This document shows, in pieces, positions 55,001 through 64,000 of a DNA stretch of 64,000 nt; position 1 is the stretch's first letter; the number at the start of each line of letters is the position of its first letter. A program made the position numbers and the translations under genes. Below the pieces are notes generated by a model, which did not search any database, was not told the origin of the DNA, and saw nothing but the letters and a program-made list of their open reading frames with translations. The stretch comes from Mesostigma viride. Taxonomy: Eukaryota > Streptophyta > Mesostigmatophyceae > Mesostigmatales > Mesostigmataceae. The DNA is taken from the NCBI GenBank assembly GCA_009746045.1, contig RPFO01000950.1, positions 62,001-126,000 on the forward strand, written 5' to 3'.

Positions 55001-56163
55001 CCTCTCCCCCTCTCCCCTCTCTCCCTCTCCCCCTCACCCCCTCGCCCCCTCGCCCCCTCGCCCCTCGCCCCCTCGCCCCCTCGCCCCTCGCCCCCTCGCC
55101 CCCTCGCCCCCTCGCCCCCTCGCCCCCTTGGCCAGATCGCCCCGCCCAAGGACAAGCGTGGCAACCCCATCGCCGCCAATGAGGTCTACTGCGGCAGCTG
55201 CTTTGGTGCTGAGGAGGTGGGTGGCTGGGGATGTTTGCGGTGTCTACGTTGGTGCCAAGGAGGTTGTCGGAGGCCATGGAGAGTGTGATTCGCACACATT
55301 CTTCCCTGCAGGTGTGGGCCGGCCTACATTAGCGGGCTGTGTTCAGCTGGCATCCCGCGCCATGCTGTCGATGTGTGCCTGCTTCTTGCTGTCGCGGTCG
55401 CTGCACATCAGGCGGGACAAGCGGCTCTGTGCCTGTTTCTATGGGCACAAATGCCCCCGGCTTGCGGTCCTTTGGCGCGTCGGCAGGGGGTGGCATGTGT
55501 TGGTTCCCTGGCAGTGGGCATTGGGCGGTCCGGCTGTCTGTTGGCCCTACTCTGCAATGTGGCTAGGAGCTCATGGCATCCTAATTCAATCAGGGCATCA
55601 ATGTGAGCATCTGGCTACCTTGAGTGAGTATCTGAGAACAGATATCTGTTTGTAGTTGAGGGCATGTTGAAGGCGAGAAGATTCCTCAGCCTCTTTTTTT
55701 CACAGGGCGCGACTTCACTATCCCTATGTGTGTGCCCCAGTACAAGGAAGGAAAAGGCAGCATGTGAGCCCTAACGCTTGATGTGAGGCTCTTCATACGA
55801 TCCATGTGGATAAAACCTCAGCCCCGCCCCGCCCAGCTGAGCCCGTGCCTTGTGATACATGGCCGAGGGCCTTGTTGTTTCTCTGCCATGTGATAGCCTC
55901 ACGAAAGCGCCGGTGTCCGTGTTACAACACCACCCTGCCATGTGCTGCGTGCCTGGCCTCTCTACTCACCCCCTCTCATCGTGCCTGCCTGCCTGCCTGC
56001 CTGCCCCCGTGCCTGCCTGGCAAATTGCGCCTGCTATCTGCCCGCCTGCCGCCTGCCCGCCTGCCCTCAGAAACCGGACGACTGCTGCAACTCGTGCAAT
56101 GAGGTGCGCGAGGCCTACCGGCGCCGCGGGTGGGCGTTCACCAACCTGGAGCACATCGAGCAG
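52017..56163 (+). CDS. ERGIC3: ERGIC3/Erv46-like ER-Golgi cargo receptor, N-terminal half
   Basis: Exons 52017-52155, 52383-52456, 53506-53589, 53986-54069, 55136-55216, 56071-56163. They give 185 codons with every phase consistent. The gene continues past 56163 (GTGAGA donor) and the rest lies outside the window. Seen: [29 protein letters not shown]1 ([18 protein letters not shown], residues 29-46), [40 protein letters not shown] then [22 protein letters not shown], the cysteine cluster [12 protein letters not shown] (143-154) and [19 protein letters not shown] (from 157). The two cysteine clusters and [19 protein letters not shown] are hallmarks of ERGIC3/Erv46, a protein of roughly 380 residues, so about half is visible. 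It is a multi-pass membrane cargo receptor of COPII vesicles; cargo unknown. The exon 4 end uses the second of two GTGAGG donors, which keeps the frame. Confidence 0.92.
53245..53510. repeat. ~86-bp triplication of an acceptor and exon start
   Basis: Three consecutive units each consist of a pyrimidine tract, GCAG, and the first codons of ERGIC3 exon 3 (CTGGACCTGACCTTCCCG). Acceptor copies lie at 53329-53332 (slightly diverged, CCTGATCTGACC), 53414-53417 and 53502-53505. Only the last leads into the full open exon; spacings of about 85 and 88 bp are not multiples of three. Confidence 0.88.
54190..54400. repeat. G-rich GGTGGTGGAGG tract
   Basis: Purine-rich degenerate array of GGAGGTGGTGGAGGGGG words in ERGIC3 intron 4. 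Gly/Arg-rich frames are artefacts. Confidence 0.8.
54740..55130. repeat. CCCCCTCT polypyrimidine array before an acceptor
   Basis: About 390 bp of CTCTCCCC/CTCTCCCCC units, passing into CCCCTCG units from 55033. It ends about 5 bp before the acceptor TTGGCCAG of ERGIC3 exon 5. The sense strand has no AG through the array. Confidence 0.95.
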
Positions 56164-56570
56164 GTGAGAGGGGGGCGCGCCCGCATCTATTGTGAGCCCA
56201 TCCTGTTCATGAGGTGGGAGGTTCATGGACATGCACAGCACATCAGGTCTGAGGCATGTACAGGGGTGGGGCCTGTGGGGTAGGGCGTGCTGTGCTGGCG
56301 GAGTATGCAAGTAGTTGTGCGCGGAGGCAGCTGGTACGGTCGTGGCATGTGACAGCTTCGGTGGTGCACGCGCCCATTGTGTGGCATGCTGGGAAGGGTG
56401 CTGAGGCCTGGATTTTGGACCATGGGAGCCCGCGTGGGTTGTAAAGGGTGGTGCTTGGTCTCTGTTGGCTGGATCCGCCCTGGTATTTCTTCACCGCATG
56501 TTTTGTTCCCGTGCTGCCTTCCCTGACACTAAGTGTCGTTTTCCTTCCTTGCTGACATAACTTCTCTTTT

Positions 56571-59500
56571 GATGATCCTGTTCTCATGGCGGTCATCTGG
56601 CATCTGCGGCGTTCATGATGATGATCCTGTTCTCATGGCGGTCATCTGGCATCTGCGGCGTTGATGATGGTGATTCTGTTCTCATGGCGGTCATCTGGCA
56701 TCTGCGGCGTTGATGATGATGATCCTGTTCTCATGGCGGTCATCTGGCATCTGCGGCGTTCGTGATGATGATTCTGTTCTCATAGCGGTCATCTGGCATC
56801 TGCGGCGTTCATGATGATGATCCTGTTCTCATGGCGGTCATCTGGCATCTGCGGCGTTGATGATGGTGATTCTGTTCTCATGGCGGTCATCTGGCATCTG
56901 CGGCGTTCATGATGATGATCCTGTTCTCATGGCGGTCATCTGGCATCTGCGGCGTTGATGATGGTGATTCTGTTCTCATGGCGGTCATCTGGCATCTGCG
57001 GCGTTGATGATGATGATCCTGTTCTCATGGCGGTCATCTGGCATCTGCGGCGTTCGTGATGATGATTCTGTTCTCATAGCGGTCATCTGGCATCTGCGGC
57101 GTTCATGATGATGATCCTGTTCTCATGGCGGTCATCTGGCATCTGCGGCGTTGATGATGGTGATTCTGTTCTCATGGCGGTCATCTGGCATCTGCGGCGT
57201 TGATGATGATGATCCTGTTCTCATGGCGGTCATCTGGCATCTGCGGCGTTCATGATGATGATCCTGTTCTCATGGCGGTCATCTGGCATCTGCGGCGTTG
57301 ATGATGATGATTCTGTTCTCATGGCGGTCATCTGGCATCTGCGGCGTTGATGATGATGATTCTGTTCTCATGGCGGTCATCTGGCATCTGCGGCGTTGAT
57401 GATGATGATTCTGTTCTCATGGCGGTCATCTGGCATCTGCGGCGTTGATGATGATGATCCTGTTCTCGTGGCGGTCATCTGGCATCTGCGGCGTTGATGA
57501 TGGTGATTCTGTTCTCATGGCGGTCATCTGGCATCTGCGGCGTTGATGATGGTGATTCTGTTCTCATGGCGGTCATCTGGCATCTGCGGCGTTGATGATG
57601 ATGATCCTGTTCTCATGGCGGTCATCTGGCATCTGCGGCGTTCGTGATGATGATTCTGTTCTCATAGCGGTCATCTGGCATCTGCGGCGTTGATGATGGT
57701 GATTCTGTTCTCATGGCGGTCATCTGGCATCTGCGGCGTTGATGATGATGATCCTGTTCTCATGGCGGTCATCTGGCATCTGCGGCGTTCGTGATGATGA
57801 TTCTGTTCTCATAGCGGTCATCTGGCATCTGCGGCGTTCGTGATGATGATTCTGTTCTCATGGCGGTCATCTGGCATCTGCGGCGTTCATGATGATGATC
57901 CTGTTCTCATGGCGGTCATCTGGCATCTGCGGCGTTCGTGATGATGATTCTGTTCTCATGGCGGTCATCTGGCATCTGCGGCGTTCATGATGATGATTCT
58001 GTTCTCATGGCGGTCATCTGGCATCTGCGGCGTTGATGATGATGATTCTGTTCTCATGGCGGTCATCTGGCATCTGCGGCGTTGATGATGATGATTCTGT
58101 TCTCATGGCGGTCATCTGGCATCTGCGGCGTTGATGATGATGATCCTGTTCTCGTGGCGGTCATCTGGCATCTGCGGCGTTGATGATGGTGATTCTGTTC
58201 TCATGGCGGTCATCTGGCATCTGCGGCGTTGATGATGATGATTCTGTTCTCATGGCGGTCATCTGGCATCTGCGGCGTTGATGATGATGATTCTGTTCTC
58301 ATGGCGGTCATCTGGCATCTGCGGCGTTGATGATGATGATTCTGTTCTCATGGCGGTCATCTGGCATCTGCGGCGTTGATGATGGTGATTCTGTTCTCAT
58401 GGCGGTCATCTGGCATCTGCGGCGTTGATGATGGTGATTCTGTTCTCATGGCGGTCATCTGGCATCTGCGGCGTTGATGATGATGATCCTGTTCTCATGG
58501 CGGTCATCTGGCATCTGCGGCGTTCGTGATGATGATTCTGTTCTCATAGCGGTCATCTGGCATCTGCGGCGTTCGTGATGATGATTCTGTTCTCATGGCG
58601 GTCATCTGGCATCTGCGGCGTTCATGATGATGATCCTGTTCTCATGGCGGTCATCTGGCATCTGCGGCGTTCGTGATGATGATTCTGTTCTCATGGCGGT
58701 CATCTGGCATCTGCGGCGTTCATGATGATGATTCTGTTCTCATGGCGGTCATCTGGCATCTGCGGCGTTGATGATGATGATTCTGTTCTCATGGCGGTCA
58801 TCTGGCATCTGCGGCGTTGATGATGATGATTCTGTTCTCATGGCGGTCATCTGGCATCTGCGGCGTTGATGATGATGATTCTGTTCTCGTGGCGGTCATC
58901 TGGCATCTGCGGCGTTGATGATGGTGATTCTGTTCTCATGGCGGTCATCTGGCATCTGCGGCGTTGATGATGGTGATTCTGTTCTCATGGCGGTCATCTG
59001 GCATCTGCGGCGTTGATGATGATGATCTGTTCTCATGGCGGTCATCTGGCATCTGCGGCGTTCGTGATGATGATTCTGTTCTCATGGCGGTCATCTGGCA
59101 TCTGCGGCGTTCGTGATGATGATTCTGTTCTCATGGCGGTCATCTGGCATCTGCGGCGTTCATGATGATGATCCTGTTCTCATGGCGGTCATCTGGCATC
59201 TGCGGCGTTCGTGATGATGATTCTGTTCTCATGGCGGTCATCTGGCATCTGCGGCGTTCATGATGATGATTCTGTTCTCATGGCGGTCATCTGGCATCTG
59301 CGGCGTTGATGATGATGATTCTGTTCTCATGGCGGTCATCTGGCATCTGCGGCGTTCGTGATGATGATTCTGTTCTCATGGCGGTCATCTGGCATCTGCG
59401 GCGTTCGTGATGATGATTCTGTTCTCATGGCGGTCATCTGGCATCTGCGGCGTTGATGATGGTGATTCTGTTCTCATGGCGGTCATCTGGCATCTGCGGC

Positions 59501-62500
59501 GTTGATGATGGTGATTCTGTTCTCATGGCGGTCATCTGGCATCTGCGGCGTTCATGATGATGATTCTGTTCTCATGGCGGTCATCTGGCATCTGCGGCGT
59601 TCATGATGGTGATCCTGTTCTCATGGCGGTCATCTGGCATCTGCGGCGTTCATGATGATGATTCTGTTCTCGTGGCGGTCATCTGGCATCTGCGGCGTTC
59701 GTGATGATGATTCTGTTCTCATGGCGGTCATCTGGCATCTGCGGCGTTCATGATGATGATTCTGTTCTCATGGCGGTCATCTGGCATCTGCGGCGTTCGT
59801 GATGATGATTCTGTTCTCATGGCGGTCATCTGGCATCTGCGGCGTTCATGATGATGATTCTGTTCTCATGGCGGTCATCTGGCATCTGCGGCGTTCGTGA
59901 TGATGATTCTGTTCTCATGGCGGTCATCTGGCATCTGCGGCGTTGATGATGATGATTCTGTTCTCATGGCGGTCATCTGGCATCTGCGGCGTTGATGATG
60001 ATGATTCTGTTCTCATGGCGGTCATCTGGCATCTGCGGCGTTCATGATGATGATTCTGTTCTCATGGCGGTCATCTGGCATCTGCGGCGTTCGTGATGAT
60101 GATTCTGTTCTCATGGCGGTCATCTGGCATCTGCGGCGTTGATGATGATGATTCTGTTCTCATGGCGGTCATCTGGCATCTGCGGCGTTCATGATGATGA
60201 TTCTGTTCTCATGGCGGTCATCTGGCATCTGCGGCGTTGATGATGATGATTCTGTTCTCATGGCGGTCATCTGGCATCTGCGGCGTTCATGATGATGATT
60301 CTGTTCTCATGGCGGTCATCTGGCATCTGCGGCGTTCGTGATGATGATTCTGTTCTCATGGCGGTCATCTGGCATCTGCGGCGTTCGTGATGATGATTCT
60401 GTTCTCATGGCGGTCATCTGGCATCTGCGGCGTTCATGATGATGATTCTGTTCTCATGGCGGTCATCTGGCATCTGCGGCGTTCATGATGATGATTCTGT
60501 TCTCATGGCGGTCATCTGGCATCTGCGGCGTTCGTGATGATGATTCTGTTCTCATGGCGGTCATCTGGCATCTGCGGCGTTCGTGATGATGATTCTGTTC
60601 TCATGGCGGTCATCTGGCATCTGCGGCGTTCATGATGATGATTCTGTTCTCATGGCGGTCATCTGGCATCTGCGGCGTTCATGATGATGATTCTGTTCTC
60701 ATGGCGGTCATCTGGCATCTGCGGCGTTCGTGATGATGATTCTGTTCTCATGGCGGTCATCTGGCATCTGCGGCGTTCGTGATGATGATTCTGTTCTCAT
60801 GGCGGTCATCTGGCATCTGCGGCGTTCGTGATGATGATTCTGTTCTCATGGCGGTCATCTGGCATCTGCGGCGTTCATGATGATGATTCTGTTCTCATGG
60901 CGGTCATCTGGCATCTGCGGCGTTCATGATGATGATTCTGTTCTCATGGCGGTCATCTGGCATCTGCGGCGTTCATGATGATGATTCTGTTCTCATGGCG
61001 GTCATCTGGCATCTGCGGCGTTCGTGATGATGATTCTGTTCTCATGGCGGTCATCTGGCATCTGCGGCGTTCATGATGATGATTCTGTTCTCATGGCGGT
61101 CATCTGGCATCTGCGGCGTTGATGATGATGATTCTGTTCTCATGGCGGTCATCTGGCATCTGCGGCGTTCATGATGATGATTCTGTTCTCATGGCGGTCA
61201 TCTGGCATCTGCGGCGTTCGTGATGATGATTCTGTTCTCATGGCGGTCATCTGGCATCTGCGGCGTTCGTGATGATGATTCTGTTCTCATGGCGGTCATC
61301 TGGCATCTGCGGCGTTCGTGATGATGATTCTGTTCTCATGGCGGTCATCTGGCATCTGCGGCGTTCATGATGATGATTCTGTTCTCATGGCGGTCATCTG
61401 GCATCTGCGGCGTTCGTGATGATGATTCTGTTCTCATGGCGGTCATCTGGCATCTGCGGCGTTCGTGATGATGATTCTGTTCTCATGGCGGTCATCTGGC
61501 ATCTGCGGCGTTGATGATGATGATTCTGTTCTCATGGCGGTCATCTGGCATCTGCGGCGTTCATGATGATGATTCTGTTCTCATGGCGGTCATCTGGCAT
61601 CTGCGGCGTTCATGATGATGATTCTGTTCTCATGGCGGTCATCTGGCATCTGCGGCGTTCGTGATGATGATTCTGTTCTCATGGCGGTCATCTGGCATCT
61701 GCGGCGTTGATGATGATGATTCTGTTCTCATGGCGGTCATCTGGCATCTGCGGCGTTCGTGATGATGATTCTGTTCTCATGGCGGTCATCTGGCATCTGC
61801 GGCGTTGATGATGATGATTCTGTTCTCATGGCGGTCATCTGGCATCTGCGGCGTTCATGATGATGATTCTGTTCTCATGGCGGTCATCTGGCATCTGCGG
61901 CGTTCATGATGATGATTCTGTTCTCATGGCGGTCATCTGGCATCTGCGGCGTTCATGATGATGATTCTGTTCTCATGGCGGTCATCTGGCATCTGCGGCG
62001 TTGATGATGATGATTCTGTTCTCATGGCGGTCATCTGGCATCTGCGGCGTTCGTGATGATGATTCTGTTCTCATGGCGGTCATCTGGCATCTGCGGCGTT
62101 CATGATGATGATTCTGTTCTCATGGCGGTCATCTGGCATCTGCGGCGTTCATGATGATGATTCTGTTCTCATGGCGGTCATCTGGCATCTGCGGCGTTGA
62201 TGATGATGATTCTGTTCTCATGGCGGTCATCTGGCATCTGCGGCGTTCATGATGATGATTCTGTTCTCATGGCGGTCATCTGGCATCTGCGGCGTTCATG
62301 ATGATGATTCTGTTCTCATGGCGGTCATCTGGCATCTGCGGCGTTGATGATGATGATTCTGTTCTCATGGCGGTCATCTGGCATCTGCGGCGTTCGTGAT
62401 GATGATTCTGTTCTCATGGCGGTCATCTGGCATCTGCGGCGTTCATGATGATGATTCTGTTCTCATGGCGGTCATCTGGCATCTGCGGCGTTCGTGATGA

Positions 62501-64000
62501 TGATTCTGTTCTCATGGCGGTCATCTGGCATCTGCGGCGTTGATGATGATGATTCTGTTCTCATGGCGGTCATCTGGCATCTGCGGCGTTGATGATGATG
62601 ATTCTGTTCTCATGGCGGTCATCTGGCATCTGCGGCGTTGATGATGATGATTCTGTTCTCATGGCGGTCATCTGGCATCTGCGGCGTTCATGATGATGAT
62701 TCTGTTCTCATGGCGGTCATCTGGCATCTGCGGCGTTCATGATGATGATTCTGTTCTCATGGCGGTCATCTGGCATCTGCGGCGTTGATGATGATGATTC
62801 TGTTCTCATGGCGGTCATCTGGCATCTGCGGCGTTCATGATGATGATTCTGTTCTCATGGCGGTCATCTGGCATCTGCGGCGTTCGTGATGATGATTCTG
62901 TTCTCATGGCGGTCATCTGGCATCTGCGGCGTTCGTGATGATGATTCTGTTCTCATGGCGGTCATCTGGCATCTGCGGCGTTGATGATGATGATTCTGTT
63001 CTCATGGCGGTCATCTGGCATCTGCGGCGTTGATGATGATGATTCTGTTCTCATGGCGGTCATCTGGCATCTGCGGCGTTGATGATGATTCTGTTCTCAT
63101 GGCGGTCATCTGGCATCTGCGGCGTTCGTGATGATGATTCTGTTCTCATGGCGGTCATCTGGCATCTGCGGCGTTCGTGATGATGATTCTGTTCTCATGG
63201 CGGTCATCTGGCATCTGCGGCGTTGATGATGATGATTCTGTTCTCATGGCGGTCATCTGGCATCTGCGGCGTTCGTGATGATGATTCTGTTCTCATGGCG
63301 GTCATCTGGCATCTGCGGCGTTCATGATGATGATTCTGTTCTCATGGCGGTCATCTGGCATCTGCGGCGTTGATGATGATGATTCTGTTCTCATGGCGGT
63401 CATCTGGCATCTGCGGCGTTCGTGATGATGATTCTGTTCTCATGGCGGTCATCTGGCATCTGCGGCGTTGATGATGATGATTCTGTTCTCATGGCGGTCA
63501 TCTGGCATCTGCGGCGTTCGTGATGATGATTCTGTTCTCATGGCGGTCATCTGGCATCTGCGGCGTTGATGATGATGATTCTGTTCTCATGGCGGTCATC
63601 TGGCATCTGCGGCGTTCGTGATGATGATTCTGTTCTCATGGCGGTCATCTGGCATCTGCGGCGTTCATGATGATGATTCTGTTCTCATGGCGGTCATCTG
63701 GCATCTGCGGCGTTGATGATGGTGATTCTGTTCTCATGGCGGTCATCTGGCATCTGCGGCGTTCGTGATGATGATTCTGTTCTCATGGCGGTCATCTGGC
63801 ATCTGCGGCGTTGATGATGATGATTCTGTTCTCATGGCGGTCATCTGGCATCTGCGGCGTTCATGATGATGATTCTGTTCTCATGGCGGTCATCTGGCAT
63901 CTGCGGCGTTCGTGATGATGATTCTGTTCTCATGGCGGTCATCTGGCATCTGCGGCGTTCGTGATGATGATTCTGTTCTCATGGCGGTCATCTGGCATCT
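56571..64000. repeat. 49-bp minisatellite, ~150 copies, runs off the window
   Basis: Unit of 49 bp with core CTGTTCTCATGGCGGTCATC and TGGCATCTGCGGCGTT, followed by CATGATG, CGTGATG or GATGATG. The period is exactly 49 bp across long stretches. Diagnostic variants (CATAGCGG, CTCGTGG, GATCCTG, GATGGTG) are common up to about 59.7 kb and rare beyond. It probably lies in the ERGIC3 intron that begins at 56164, so that intron exceeds 7.8 kb. Confidence 0.97.

Overview
This is nuclear DNA of an intron-rich eukaryote, most likely a green alga (Chlorophyta, perhaps a prasinophyte-grade lineage). Short GC-rich exons are joined by GT-AG introns. The genes include a plant/algal-type GT77 glycosyltransferase and a peroxiredoxin-like protein with a transit-peptide-like N-terminus. 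There are no operons, no ribosome-binding sites and no CRISPR. I see no TGTAA poly(A) signal of the volvocalean kind after the two stop codons inspected, so I do not name a genus. All exons below were joined by hand from splice consensus, codon phase and family resemblance.

Layout. 0.46-3.45 kb (minus): three exons of an unidentified gene. 5.285-25.951 kb (plus): a complete 16-exon GT77 glycosyltransferase gene (791 codons plus stop), bloated by about fifteen intronic minisatellites. 26.3-31.4 kb: an intergenic nest of mobile-element debris: a LINE ORF1 remnant between inverted repeats, a 1.8-kb candidate DNA element and a 0.8-kb insertion flanked by a 13-bp direct repeat. 31.918-37.796 kb (minus): a peroxiredoxin-like 2 (AhpC/TSA fold) gene. 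39.2-44.1 kb (plus): a broken LINE with ORF1 tail, endonuclease and reverse transcriptase. 46.2-51.46 kb (minus) and 52.017 kb to beyond the window (plus): two head-to-head ERGIC/Erv46-family cargo-receptor genes with 552 bp between their start codons. 56.57-64.0 kb: one 49-bp minisatellite of about 150 copies, lying downstream of the last visible exon of the plus-strand ERGIC gene, probably inside its next intron.

Function. The two ERGIC-family proteins cycle between ER and Golgi, and the GT77 enzyme is a predicted Golgi type II membrane protein, so three of the five genes belong to the early secretory pathway. Whether they are co-regulated cannot be seen here.

Most notable. Several intronic tandem arrays are built from splice junctions. 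An 82-bp array repeats the end of an exon plus its GTGAGT donor about ten times. A 29-bp array repeats a rare GC donor. An ~86-bp triplication repeats an acceptor plus the first codons of an exon. A degenerate array repeats a GTAGGTG donor. Several other arrays contain no AG dinucleotide in the sense strand, including long stretches just upstream of real acceptors. These are observations about repeat origin and tolerance in introns; I do not claim a new molecular machine.
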